Source: Candidatus Accumulibacter appositus (GTDB lineage: Bacteria; Pseudomonadota; Gammaproteobacteria; Burkholderiales; Rhodocyclaceae). Taken from it: a DNA stretch of 39,831 nucleotides. The notes under the pieces are model-generated. The model saw only the letters and a program-made list of their open reading frames with translations, searched no databases and had not been told where the DNA came from. This document shows positions 25,659 through 34,134 of the stretch, piece by piece (position 1 is the stretch's first letter; each line of letters opens with the position of its first letter). The stretch covers positions 433 through 40,263 of the forward strand of contig JEMX01000075.1 of assembly GCA_000585055.1 (NCBI GenBank). The letters run 5' to 3'. The translations under genes were made by a program, and so were the position numbers.

Positions 25659-26228
25659 TCAGTCCTGGGTAATCAGTTTCAGCAATTCCGGCGATGAAAA
25701 GACGTCTCTATAAAACGTCAATTGCTCACCCTTGAAACGACAGCCGCCTCGATGGCCGCGCCTGACCCAGGCAACACTTCCTTTGGCAAGGGTTTCATGA
25801 GTCTGGTCATCCATGCAGCTCCATTCGAACCACACGAATTCTTCGTGAAACATGACGATGGGCCAGGTCATGGTCACGCCCGGCTGAGCGATCAATGCCC
25901 ACCAATGCTGTTCTCTGACTTTTTGCTCTTCGATTCCGTAGTAGGGGCCATCCTGGCAAAAGTAGACCAGATCCTGCCTGTATTCCCCCGTCAAGATGTC
26001 TCCTCTGCCTTGTCTCAATGCCTCACAATGCGTCGGCCACCACTCCTTGTTTTCCCGCTCGATTTGCGACATCGTATAGTCGCTGCCAATTTCTGGTGGC
26101 GATTCTTCCTGCATTTGGTTGATCTTCAAAGCCAGCTCGATCAATTCGCTCTGCAAGGAATCCGATACAAGACCGGGTCTTGAATAGTCGGCGACGAGAT
26201 CCTGATAGTAGTTTGTCCTGGTTTTCAT
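25659..26228 (-). CDS. SnoaL/NTF2-like domain protein
   Basis: A 189-residue protein. After a helical N-terminus, the stretch from EWWPTHCEALRQGRGD through DLVYFCQDGPYYG, WWALIAQPGVTMTWPIVMFH and FVWFEWSCMDD has the pattern of an NTF2-like (SnoaL-type) cone: a helix followed by a curved sheet with aromatic-rich strands. The fold call is by pattern only; function unknown (members are cyclases, isomerases, dehydratases or binding proteins). The ATG at 26228 has GGAG six bases upstream. The frame is open farther upstream on this strand but without homology. First gene of the minus-strand group, downstream of two operator-like repeats. Confidence 0.65.
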   Translation of the reverse strand: MKTRTNYYQDLVADYSRPGLVSDSLQSELIELALKINQMQEESPPEIGSDYTMSQIERENKEWWPTHCEALRQGRGDILTGEYRQDLVYFCQDGPYYGIEEQKVREQHWWALIAQPGVTMTWPIVMFHEEFVWFEWSCMDDQTHETLAKGSVAWVRRGHRGGCRFKGEQLTFYRDVFSSPELLKLITQD

Positions 26229-26285
26229 GTTGGCTCCGATTGTTCTGAAAGGCGTGCAGAAAGCTACGGATGGTTGGCCATGATA

Positions 26286-26343
26286 TTGCCGAGCAAATCC
26301 TTCGGCAAGAAGCAGTGATACTGCCGAGAAAATCATTCGGCGA
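26286..26343. promoter_or_regulatory. Two operator-like repeats upstream of the NTF2-like gene
   Basis: The site TTGCCGA, nine bases, TCGGCAA (26286-26308) is repeated 35 bp away as CTGCCGA, nine bases, TCGGCGA (26321-26343), with the surrounding 26 bases also similar (about five mismatches). Dyad sites spaced by about three and a half helical turns, 60-115 bases before the start codon at 26228, look like a pair of binding sites for a dimeric regulator of the NTF2-like/CMD/SDR operon. No regulator gene is adjacent. Confidence 0.5.
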
Positions 26344-26464
26344 GAACTGTGCTGCTTGGGGTGGCATTGGTCAGCCACCTTGGAGTGCCTGCGGCAGCGA
26401 CGGCACAAAAAGCGGAACGGCAAGTCGCTTCCGAAAAGCGGAGAGGGCGAAATCCCGCTCTGAT

Positions 26465-27220
26465 TCAGTCGAGCTTGCTCTCTCGTGTGCTGGTTGCGGG
26501 AATGGTCATGGAAAGGCGCTTGCTCTTGACGCCGGTGCTGAACACCTTGGTCCTGAGGCTGGGTGTCGCGGCCCTGGGTTGATACCACTGGTAGATCTGC
26601 GTGACCAGTTCGACGTAGTTGCGCGTTTCCGGATAGGGCGGAACGGTGTTGTTGTATTTCTGGACGGCGCCTTCGCCGGCATTGTACGAAGCCAGCACCA
26701 GATCCTGCTGATCGGGAAACATGCGCTGCAGGTCACGCAGGTAGCGCGCGCCCAGACGAATATTGGTTTTCGGGTCGCTCAGCTTTTCTTCCAGAGTCTT
26801 CCGACTGTCGCCGCGCAAGCCATAGCGCTCGGCTGTGGTCGGCATGACCTGCATCAGGCCAATAGCGCCCTTGGGGGACGTCGCATCGGGATCGAAGCCT
26901 GATTCCGCCGCCATGACCGCCTTGAGCAAGGCGGAATCGACGGCGAATTCATTGCCCGCGGCTTTCAGCAAAGGCTCGAATTTCTTCAGATTGGGATGGC
27001 GGGCCAAGTGGCGCAGCAACTCGCGTCGTTCGGCGCTGATTGCCAGGGGTGAGGACGGGCGCAGGGCATCGCCGCGCGCGAACAACTTGTAGCGGGCATC
27101 GATTTTTTCGGTGGCAAGGTGGGCAATGCCTTGCTCGTCGACGTAACCATAGATGTTGGCCTGGGCGCTCGCCGAAACCAGGCTGAGCGCAAGCCCGAGA
27201 AGCACTCCGATGATCTGCAT
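26465..27220 (-). CDS. Lytic transglycosylase with DUF4124 domain
   Basis: A 251-residue exported cell-wall enzyme that cleaves peptidoglycan glycan strands. A signal peptide (residues 1-21, ending ASAQA) is followed by a short DUF4124 segment (IYGYVDEQGIAHLA) and an SLT domain (about 85-215) with catalytic Glu106 in AAESGFDP, then KGAIGLMQVMPTTA and SYNAGEGAVQKYN. It is a typical Slt/MltE-like catalytic unit of about 150 residues. It stands alone on the minus strand; the operator-like repeats downstream belong to the next gene. Confidence 0.94.
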   Translation of the reverse strand: MQIIGVLLGLALSLVSASAQANIYGYVDEQGIAHLATEKIDARYKLFARGDALRPSSPLAISAERRELLRHLARHPNLKKFEPLLKAAGNEFAVDSALLKAVMAAESGFDPDATSPKGAIGLMQVMPTTAERYGLRGDSRKTLEEKLSDPKTNIRLGARYLRDLQRMFPDQQDLVLASYNAGEGAVQKYNNTVPPYPETRNYVELVTQIYQWYQPRAATPSLRTKVFSTGVKSKRLSMTIPATSTRESKLD

Positions 27221-27327
27221 TCGCTAGCTACCTGCGTTGTCGTCGTCTGCGAGGCACGGTGTTCACGCGGCTGCTGACTGCCATGCGGCGCGTGATTGTC
27301 GCGGTACAACGGCTATAGAGGGGACCA

Positions 27328-27441
27328 TCATACCGTGCAAGGTGCCGAAGAGGGCAAGCGCAGGGATACGATTTCCCTTGCAGCCTGTCGCGCTTCGCCC
27401 GTCAGTTCGGAAGCTGGTTCATGATAGCCTTCGTTTGCCAT
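27328..27441 (-). pseudogene. 5' relic of an encapsulated-ferritin-like gene
   Basis: A 37-codon frame starts MANEGYHEPASELTG and reaches REIVSL, which follows from memory the N-terminus of encapsulin-associated ferritin-like proteins (Nitrosomonas europaea-type MANEGYHEP, later HRAIVSLMEELEAVDWY). After IVSL the similarity stops and the frame ends; the iron-binding Glu/His helix pair is missing. AAGGA is kept eight bases upstream of the ATG. This looks like the promoter-proximal stub of a deleted gene; no encapsulin gene is in the window. Confidence 0.55.
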
Positions 27442-27515
27442 GGTGCAGTCCTTCAACAATTCTTCGGGTTGAACAAGAAATCGTGAATGAATCGGCGCGG
27501 GAAGCGTCTTCGCCA

Positions 27516-28805
27516 ATGATCATGGACCAAGAGCCATCAGCGCAGCAACCGGCTGGCGCATTGCCACCGGCGCTGTGGGAGTTTGTCCGTCTTGCCGATT
27601 ACCGTCTTCCGAATTCCGTCGGCGCCAGCGCTGCACTGGAAAAATGGACTTCCTTTAAACGGCTGTTTCGGTACGGAGACGAGGAAGAACAGGCACCGGT
27701 GAAGGCCGAAGCTGAACTGCGGATGCTCTCGGATTCGCGTCTGCAGGCCCTCGTGCAGCCGATTGACTGGCATTGTGCGGCTGCTGCGCTGGACCTGGCC
27801 CTGGCCGACTGGCTGCACACCAGCAAGCCCGACCGACCGGTCCGATTCGTGGTCGGGCAGCCGCATTGCGGCCATCCGGAGATCCTCGCCCATTGGGCCG
27901 CCCGCCACCGGCTGCACCGGGTCGCGGCACCAAGCGTGGAGCAGATTCTTGGCGGCGATGAGCGCTGGCGGGAAGACTGGCCAAGCGGCGATCGTCCGTG
28001 GGTCTTGCCGAATCTCGAACATTGCTACCTGCGCCACGCCGACGGACTCGGACTCGTGCGACGTTTGCTTGCACAGGCGGTGAGCGGGGCCCTGGGGCGC
28101 GGCGTCATTGGCTGCGACAGCTGGGCATGGGTTTACCTGCAGGAGGTCTGGCCGCTGCCGCAGCCCGACGCACTTACCCTGCAGGCCTTCGACGGCGCGC
28201 GCCTGTCGCGCTACCTGGGCAATCGGGTGTCGCGCGAGAAGGGTGGCTGTCTGCGCTTCTGCAACGCGGTGACCGGCAAGGAGATACAACTCGCATGCGG
28301 ACCGGACGATTCCAAAGTCAGTCCGGAAGTCAATCAGCTGGCCGTCCACAGTCGCGGCAATATCGGCGTCGCCTGGACTGCCTGGCGGGCATTGCTGAGG
28401 TCTCTCCCCGAGCAGGAGCGTCCAGCGGAACCGAAGCCTGAGTCAAAAAAGCATGAGCAGTCGGACGAAGCGGAGCGGGCCGCACAGGGGGCACAGGCTG
28501 ATGATGATTTCGCTGCCGAGACCGTCTGGGTCTCGGCGAGCTTGCAGGAGCCTCCTTTGCCAGCCGAAAAAGGTGAAGGCATGGCCTTCATCCTGCACGC
28601 CTTGCTGTTGCACAATGGCTTGCCGGTGTCGGTGTTGCCAGAGCTGTTGCCACAACCTGAGCATCGCATTGCGTCTCATCTGCTGCAACTGCAGGCCTTA
28701 GGCGTCGTTGACCTGGCGGGCGGGCGCTGGCAGATCAGCGCCTCCGCGTACTCCGTGGTCCGCGAGTTCTTGCGCCGGCGTGGCTTCCTAAGAGATGAAT
28801 TCTGA
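27516..28805 (+). CDS. Uncharacterised protein, degenerate P-loop ATPase-like
   Basis: A 429-residue cytosolic protein I do not recognise by family. Parts of it resemble an AAA-type ATPase that lost catalysis: VVGQPHCGHPEI stands where a Walker A loop would be, without the GK[ST], and PWVLPNLEHCYLRHADGLGLVRRL resembles a Walker B/sensor region. A charged linker (about residues 290-335, rich in Glu, Lys, Ala) leads to a C-terminal winged-helix-like end (LLHNGLPVSVLPELL through VVREFLRRRGF). Its last codons overlap the start region of the MscS gene, so the two are probably co-translated. Possible starts are ATG 27516 or 27522, or GTG 27483; the choice is weakly supported. Confidence 0.75.
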   Translation: MIMDQEPSAQQPAGALPPALWEFVRLADYRLPNSVGASAALEKWTSFKRLFRYGDEEEQAPVKAEAELRMLSDSRLQALVQPIDWHCAAAALDLALADWLHTSKPDRPVRFVVGQPHCGHPEILAHWAARHRLHRVAAPSVEQILGGDERWREDWPSGDRPWVLPNLEHCYLRHADGLGLVRRLLAQAVSGALGRGVIGCDSWAWVYLQEVWPLPQPDALTLQAFDGARLSRYLGNRVSREKGGCLRFCNAVTGKEIQLACGPDDSKVSPEVNQLAVHSRGNIGVAWTAWRALLRSLPEQERPAEPKPESKKHEQSDEAERAAQGAQADDDFAAETVWVSASLQEPPLPAEKGEGMAFILHALLLHNGLPVSVLPELLPQPEHRIASHLLQLQALGVVDLAGGRWQISASAYSVVREFLRRRGFLRDEF

Positions 28806-28815
28806 GGTCCTGAGC

Positions 28816-29625
28816 ATGGAAACGCCTCAACTGGCAAGGCTCTTCAATACGCTGGACATCGGCACGCTGTTGGAGTTGTTGCTGATCCTTGCCCTTGCGA
28901 CACTGCTGATCGTTGTTGCGCAGAAGCTCCTACCATGGCTTGCCGACCAGCTGCATGGCGTGCGTCGCCTCTATCTGCTGGCGATGGTGCCGCTGCTGCG
29001 CCTGGGCATCCTGGTAGCCGCTTTCCTGCTGGTGGTGCCGCTGATCATTGAGCCGTCGTTTCAGAACATGGTGGCCTTGCTTGGCACGGTCGGACTGGCG
29101 CTGGGTTTCGCGATGAAGGACTATGCCAGCAGCCTGATTGCCGGCGTGGTGGTGGTCGGTGAAATGCCCTATCGCAACGGCGACTGGATCGAAATCAACG
29201 GGATTTATGGCGAAGTAAAGCATATTGGCATGCGCACGGTGAAGATCGTCACGCCGGACGATACGCAGGTCAGCATCCCGCACCTGCGTGTCTGGAATGA
29301 TCCAATTTTCAATGCCAACTGCGGTCTTCCCCAACTGCAGTGCGTGGCCGATTTCTATCTCCATCCCGCGCACGATGCTGCGGCCGCGAAACTGGTCCTG
29401 CAGGACGTCGCCCTGACCAGCCCCTATCTTTTCTTCGACGGCGCGATCATGGTCAGCGTGCACGAAAAGCCCTGGGCAACGCACTATCGCTTGAAGGCCT
29501 ATCCGATTGATGCGCGGCAGCAGTTTCGTTTCATCAGCGACCTGACCGTGCGCGGCAAGGCTGCCCTGCTCCGACTCGGGGTCAGCTTCGTCACGGCCCC
29601 GGTGGCGGCCGAGATCAGTCGTTGA
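28816..29625 (+). CDS. MscS-family mechanosensitive channel
   Basis: A 269-residue small-conductance mechanosensitive channel homologue in the inner membrane, which would release solutes on osmotic downshock. Two N-terminal hydrophobic helices ([18 protein letters not shown] and [19 protein letters not shown]) are followed by the pore-lining helix and beta domain, [21 protein letters not shown] and [21 protein letters not shown], the most conserved MscS region. A C-terminal alpha/beta part follows. The ATG at 28816 has GAGG eight bases upstream; ATG 28795, which overlaps the preceding gene, is an alternative. Confidence 0.9.
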   Translation: METPQLARLFNTLDIGTLLELLLILALATLLIVVAQKLLPWLADQLHGVRRLYLLAMVPLLRLGILVAAFLLVVPLIIEPSFQNMVALLGTVGLALGFAMKDYASSLIAGVVVVGEMPYRNGDWIEINGIYGEVKHIGMRTVKIVTPDDTQVSIPHLRVWNDPIFNANCGLPQLQCVADFYLHPAHDAAAAKLVLQDVALTSPYLFFDGAIMVSVHEKPWATHYRLKAYPIDARQQFRFISDLTVRGKAALLRLGVSFVTAPVAAEISR

Positions 29626-29633
29626 TTTGCAGT

Positions 29634-29660
29634 TACAGGGATACAGGGATACAGGGATAC
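29634..29660. repeat. 8-bp tandem repeat, three copies
   Basis: TACAGGGA occurs three times in a row (29634-29657) plus a partial TAC, directly after the MscS gene and about 90 bases before the YbjQ-like start. Such short tandem tracts can vary in copy number by slippage, but it is outside any coding frame I accept. Confidence 0.9.
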
Positions 29661-29743
29661 GTTGCGCGACGGCGAGGAAGGGGGAGACCGTGCGCTCTGT
29701 CCCTCTATCCATTCAAGAGCACAGTATTGACCAAGGAGGTGGC

Positions 29744-30094
29744 ATGGGCTGGTTTTCGAAAGCGGACAAGGATTTTTTTCTGGTTACGGTGCCGGGAACG
29801 GAGGGAATGCGCATCGAGAAGTATCTGGGTGTCGTGAATGGCGAGGCGATCATCGGCGCCAACATTTTCCGGGATCTGTTTTCGTCGGTTCGCGACGTGG
29901 TGGGTGGCCGCGCCGGCGGCTATGAGCGCGCCCTGTCCGGTGCACGCGATGCGGCGGTGGAGGACATGATCGAAGCCGCCAAGGAAATGGGCGCCAATGG
30001 CATCGTCGGGCTGGATTTCGACTACGAAGTGCTCGGTGAAAGCAACGGCATGCTGATGGTGGCGGTCAGTGGCACGGCTGTGCGGAGAAATTGA
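29744..30094 (+). CDS. YbjQ-like (UPF0145) family protein
   Basis: A 116-residue protein resembling the YbjQ/UPF0145 family, which forms small oligomeric rings of unknown function. Family-like parts are the [21 protein letters not shown] start, the [23 protein letters not shown] middle and the [24 protein letters not shown] segment. The ATG at 29744 is preceded by a perfect AAGGAGGT at 29733-29740; upstream ATGs lack a ribosome site. It is a separate unit downstream of the MscS gene and convergent with the SbcC-like gene. Confidence 0.9.
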   Translation: MGWFSKADKDFFLVTVPGTEGMRIEKYLGVVNGEAIIGANIFRDLFSSVRDVVGGRAGGYERALSGARDAAVEDMIEAAKEMGANGIVGLDFDYEVLGESNGMLMVAVSGTAVRRN

Positions 30095-30108
30095 GTGTGA
30101 CGTCGGCT

Positions 30109-30158
30109 CCTGGATTGTTCCATCCAGGTGGCGGTGGTGAGCAGGATCAGGCCTGCTC
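30109..30158. terminator. Two consecutive hairpins between convergent genes
   Basis: CCTGGAT-TGTTCC-ATCCAGG (30109-30128) and GAGCAGG-ATCAGG-CCTGCTC (30139-30158) each have a perfect 7-bp stem and 6-base loop. They follow the YbjQ-like gene (ends 30094) and precede the end of the convergent SbcC-like gene (30245). No T-run is present, so termination would be of a less common or Rho-assisted type. Confidence 0.45.
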
Positions 30159-30244
30159 GGTCCGGCGTCTCGGCAGGTCTTCCCCTTGCGCTTCCGGTCC
30201 GCCAAGAAGGGCGAGTCGTTTGCCGCTTTCGCGCTCGCGCTGGA

Positions 30245-32899
30245 TCAGCCCGCTGCCCGCAAGGACTCCAGCGACCTGGCTGGCACCCCGAGGTCGCGCC
30301 AGTTCGCCGGGTGGCAGGTGAAGAGGAGGATCTGGTGCCGCGTCGCGGCGTCGAACAAGGCGCGCTTCATCTGCGCCAGGCGCTCGTCGTCGCTGTGCAC
30401 CAAGGCGTCGTCGAGGATGATCAGCGTCGGGCGGCCGGCTTCCTTGAGCAGGTCGGCGTAGGCCAGGCGGCTGATGACGCCCATCTGTTCGCGGGCGCCG
30501 AAGCTCAGCGCTTCGAAGGCGCCCGACTCGCTGCCACTGACGCCAAGGCGCGTCAGCGGGCCGGGGCTGAGGTTCTCGTCGATTTCCAGGCTGGCCTGCG
30601 CGAAGAGTAATTGCAGGTAGTGGTTGAAATGTTTTTGCAGCGGCGCCTGCAGCTTGCTGGTCAGCAGGCGGCGCTTGTCGCGCAGCAGCTGCAGGAGATG
30701 GTCGAGGGCGCCGGCGCGCCGGCGCAGCTCTTCGGCGCGACGCTGTGCCTGCGCCAGATCGCGCGCCAGTTCGGCGCTGCGCTCTTCCAGGCCTTGCGCC
30801 CCCGCTGCCTGCAACTCCACTTCCAGGCGTAGCAGGGTGTCGCGGCGCTCGCCGAAGCGTTTTTCGTGCTGTTCGGCGCTCTTTGCAAAGCGTTCGACGT
30901 CCTGCTTGAGGATGTCGGGCCGCGCTTCGCAGACCTGTTGGCGCAGGGCGGCAATGCGCGTCGCCAGGGTGTGCCGCTCGGCGAGGGTGTCGACTAGATC
31001 GCGATTTGCCGCCATCTCGCGTGCCGCGCGCTCGGGGGCGTCGAGCAGCGCTGTGGCACTGGCCAATTCACGGGTGGCTGCGGCGCAGTTGGCCTCGGCG
31101 TTGGCTGCGCCGAGCTGCGCCTGGTGCAGCTGCTGGTTGATCTGCGTCAGCGATTGCCCGGCGCCATTTTCGGCCGCTTCGGCTTCGGCGACCGAAGGCA
31201 AGGCGGATGCATCGTCGACTGTCGGCGGAAGTCGGCGCAGCTTGGCTTCGATGTCGCCAGCGCGCGCCTGTTGGCTGGCCAGTTCGCCGCGCAGCGCGTC
31301 GACCCCCTTGGGGGCCAGGGCCTTCAGCGTCGCGGTAGCGGTTTTCACTTCGCCGAGTCGCTCGGCGTAGCTCTGCTGGCGGGCTTCAGCGTCGTCCAGC
31401 CCAGAGAGCCCCAGCCGCTGCAAGAGCGCGGCATGGCGGTCGCGCAGTTCACTTTCCTGGCGACCGAGCTGCGCGAGATCCTTGCCGCCCGGTGCGATTT
31501 CGAGTTTGCCGAAGCCGGGCAGGGTGATCTGCGTCGTCGCGAGCAGAAGTCGTTCGCCACTGCCGCTGAGTGATTCGCCAGCAATTCCGATGCGGCGACC
31601 GTCGTCGAGGCTGAAGCGCAGGCGGGTTGCCGCAGCGGTCTGGTGAATGTGCAGCTCTCTGATCTGCCGGTGCTGCTCGCGCAGGGTTGCAAGCTCGGCG
31701 GGCTTGATCTCCGCGGCGGCTGCCAGGCGCTGTTTGTCGAGCAGGGTGGCCTGTTCGGCCTCGGCCTTGGTCAGTGCGATGACGACGCCTTCCGCCTGCT
31801 CGCGGATCTCGTCGAGTTGCCGAGTCAGGCTGCGGCGCGTGTCTTCCTGGCGCACCAGACGCAAGCGCTCGCGCGCGACCGCGTAACCCGCGCTTGCCTC
31901 GACGCGCTTTTCCAACCACTGCGCGACCAGTGCCAGGCTTGTCGACCGTTCCTGGAGGGCCTTGTCGAGGGCCGCGGTACGCGTCTCGGCGGCCTGTTTC
32001 TGGGTGGCGAAACCGTCGACCTGTTCGCGCAGCAGCTTGATCTGTTCGTCGACCTGGCTGGCGCGCTGCTTCTCGGCGGCGTGTGTTTCCTCGACGCGCT
32101 GGATGGCCGCGAGTTTGTCGATGGCCGCCTGATGCTCTTTGCGAAAGTGCAGCCAGGGTTTCTCGCTTTCGTCGATCGCGTGCTCGCGGCGCAGCGCGCT
32201 CAGCCTATCGACTTTCTGACGGTAGTTGGTGATTTCGCTGCGGATCGCGTCAAGCTCGCTCGCCAGTGCCGCTTCCCGCTTGATGGCCGTCGCGTATTCA
32301 CCGCGCACGGCGCCGGTCGCCGGGGTGAGCAGCTCGTTGCGCTGCGCCTCGACGGTGGCCATCACTTCGTCACCGCCGCTGCTGGCGACTTCGCCGAGCG
32401 ACTCGTTCAAGGCCTTGCGCAGATGGTCGGTGGCGTGCGTCACGGATTCCCGGATCTCCTGCGCGCCGCCCTGCGGAATCCACAACAGGCCGGGGATGCC
32501 CCAGTGTTCGGCGGCACTGGCGCCGCGTCCGGCGTAGCGAAAGCCCAGCACGTCGGCGAGATGGTCTTCGGCGTCGGCACCGTCCAGGCGTCGGCTACCG
32601 ACCTGCAGTTCGCAGCGCTTCCTGCCCAGGAAGCTCTTGCTCAGGCGGTAGTCGTGGTCACCAAGCGTGAAATCGAGCTCGACGCCAGGCGATGCCGAGG
32701 AATCGCCCCAGGGGCAGAAGTCGTCGACGCTGCCGGAGCGATGGCGCTCGAAGAAAGCCGCGCGCAGCGCCGCGACGATGGTGCTCTTGCCGGCTTCGTT
32801 GGCGCCGGTGAAGAGATTGAGGCCGGCGTCGAGATCGCCGATCTCCAGCGCCTGCCGGAACTGCCGGAACTGCTCGATGCGGATGCGCGTGAGCTTCAC
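30245..32899 (-). CDS. SbcC/Rad50-like ATPase (YhaN type)
   Basis: An 884-residue SMC-like ATPase that would work with the nuclease encoded just upstream in DNA end processing. Walker A is GANEAGKST (Lys38) at the N-terminus; a long coiled-coil middle (about 190-730), rich in Glu, Arg, Leu and Ala, follows; the C-terminus has the signature-like LSFGAREQMG and Walker B LIILDDALVHSDD. No CPxC zinc hook is seen at the coil apex, unlike E. coli SbcC; this is as in YhaN-type proteins. The start ATG overlaps the stop of the nuclease gene by four bases, so the two are co-translated. Confidence 0.9.
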   Translation of the reverse strand: MKLTRIRIEQFRQFRQALEIGDLDAGLNLFTGANEAGKSTIVAALRAAFFERHRSGSVDDFCPWGDSSASPGVELDFTLGDHDYRLSKSFLGRKRCELQVGSRRLDGADAEDHLADVLGFRYAGRGASAAEHWGIPGLLWIPQGGAQEIRESVTHATDHLRKALNESLGEVASSGGDEVMATVEAQRNELLTPATGAVRGEYATAIKREAALASELDAIRSEITNYRQKVDRLSALRREHAIDESEKPWLHFRKEHQAAIDKLAAIQRVEETHAAEKQRASQVDEQIKLLREQVDGFATQKQAAETRTAALDKALQERSTSLALVAQWLEKRVEASAGYAVARERLRLVRQEDTRRSLTRQLDEIREQAEGVVIALTKAEAEQATLLDKQRLAAAAEIKPAELATLREQHRQIRELHIHQTAAATRLRFSLDDGRRIGIAGESLSGSGERLLLATTQITLPGFGKLEIAPGGKDLAQLGRQESELRDRHAALLQRLGLSGLDDAEARQQSYAERLGEVKTATATLKALAPKGVDALRGELASQQARAGDIEAKLRRLPPTVDDASALPSVAEAEAAENGAGQSLTQINQQLHQAQLGAANAEANCAAATRELASATALLDAPERAAREMAANRDLVDTLAERHTLATRIAALRQQVCEARPDILKQDVERFAKSAEQHEKRFGERRDTLLRLEVELQAAGAQGLEERSAELARDLAQAQRRAEELRRRAGALDHLLQLLRDKRRLLTSKLQAPLQKHFNHYLQLLFAQASLEIDENLSPGPLTRLGVSGSESGAFEALSFGAREQMGVISRLAYADLLKEAGRPTLIILDDALVHSDDERLAQMKRALFDAATRHQILLFTCHPANWRDLGVPARSLESLRAAG

Positions 32900-34098
32900 A
32901 AGGCGCCGGTTGTATTTGCCTTGCTCGCCGCCTTGCTCTCCATGCAGCTTTCCGCGTCGCTCCCGGCCTTGCTTCCACTTCCCGTGTCCCGGCGTCGCTC
33001 GTCGAGAATGCCGGCGAGCAGGGTCAGCGCCTCGCGGGCGACTTCGCCCTGGCCACCCTGCTGCTGGCTGCGCAATTCGTCGATGACCTCGCCAAGATAG
33101 CCGTCGGCCTGCAGGGCGTCGATGTCGTCGGCCGTGGGTTCGAGGCGCAACGCGGAAAAATCGCTGAGCAGGCTATGCACGCGGCCCTCGGCTTGCCCGA
33201 TTGCCTTGCGCAGGCGGCGGTGGCCGGCCAGGTCGGTCTGCCCGGAGAGGCTCAGCTGCACGACCTCGTCGGTGGAGAACCCGGCAATGCGCTGCAAGGC
33301 CTGCTCGATGTCGCTTGGCACCTGCAGCGTCAGGGCTTCCGATCGCCAGCGATGTCGGCCGGTGCGCAGCGGCCTTACCGTGGGCAGCGCCCGCGGCTCC
33401 GTCAGTTCGACGAGCAGCGCCTGGCCGGACTGGTTGGCCCGGAAGCGATCGCTTTCCGGCGTGCCGCTGTACCAGCTTCGTGCGTCCACCTGGCGGCTGC
33501 CGTGCCAGTCGCCAAGCGCGAGATAGTCGAGCGCCGCCTGTTCGGCGCGGCCGGCGGCGATGGGGTTGGCCGAGTCGATGGCCTCGGCGAGGATGCCCCG
33601 GACGCTGCCGTGTGCCAGGCCGATGCGCAGCATGCCCGGAGGTGTTTCGGCGCTGACGAACCATTCGCTGAGATCGTCGAAGGTGTTGCGCTGGGTCAGC
33701 GGCGCCGGCAGGATGGCGACGCCGAGCTCTTCCAGAAGCAGGGGCTCCGGTGCCAGGCACAGCGAGACCTTGTCGGGAATCGCGTGCAGCCGTGCGGCGC
33801 GGGTCCATACCGACTCCGAGAGCGCGGCGTCGTGGTTCCCCGGCAGCATCACCCAGCGGCCGGAAAAGCCGGCCAGGGCGTTGAACAGCCGGTGGATGGT
33901 CCGGTCGGCAACGCCCTGCGCGTCGAAAACGTCGCCGGCGACGAGCACCAGGTCAAGGGCCTCTTCGCTGGCCAGCGCCGCCAGGCGCTCGACGGCCTTG
34001 AAGCGCGCCTCGGCGAGCAGTGCCGCCTGGTCGGGCTCGAACTGTCCGAAAAGCTTGCCGATCTGCCAGTCGGCGGTGTGCAATAGTCTGACGGTCAT
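32896..34098 (-). CDS. SbcD/Mre11-like nuclease (YhaO type)
   Basis: A 400-residue calcineurin-like metallophosphoesterase, the Mre11/SbcD/YhaO-type nuclease partner of the downstream ATPase. Metal-binding motifs are in order: HTADWQIG (residues 6-13), AGDVFD, PGNHDA and later GLAHGS and LGDWHGS. The C-terminal part (about 285-400) is the linker that in this family contacts the ATPase; its end is Lys/Ser/Ala-rich and probably disordered. Metal-dependent exonuclease/endonuclease activity on DNA ends is expected from the family. Confidence 0.92.
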   Translation of the reverse strand: MTVRLLHTADWQIGKLFGQFEPDQAALLAEARFKAVERLAALASEEALDLVLVAGDVFDAQGVADRTIHRLFNALAGFSGRWVMLPGNHDAALSESVWTRAARLHAIPDKVSLCLAPEPLLLEELGVAILPAPLTQRNTFDDLSEWFVSAETPPGMLRIGLAHGSVRGILAEAIDSANPIAAGRAEQAALDYLALGDWHGSRQVDARSWYSGTPESDRFRANQSGQALLVELTEPRALPTVRPLRTGRHRWRSEALTLQVPSDIEQALQRIAGFSTDEVVQLSLSGQTDLAGHRRLRKAIGQAEGRVHSLLSDFSALRLEPTADDIDALQADGYLGEVIDELRSQQQGGQGEVAREALTLLAGILDERRRDTGSGSKAGSDAESCMESKAASKANTTGAL

Positions 34099-34134
34099 CG
34101 CTTCCTTCCGAGGCCAAGGCGGGCGAGCAAGACC

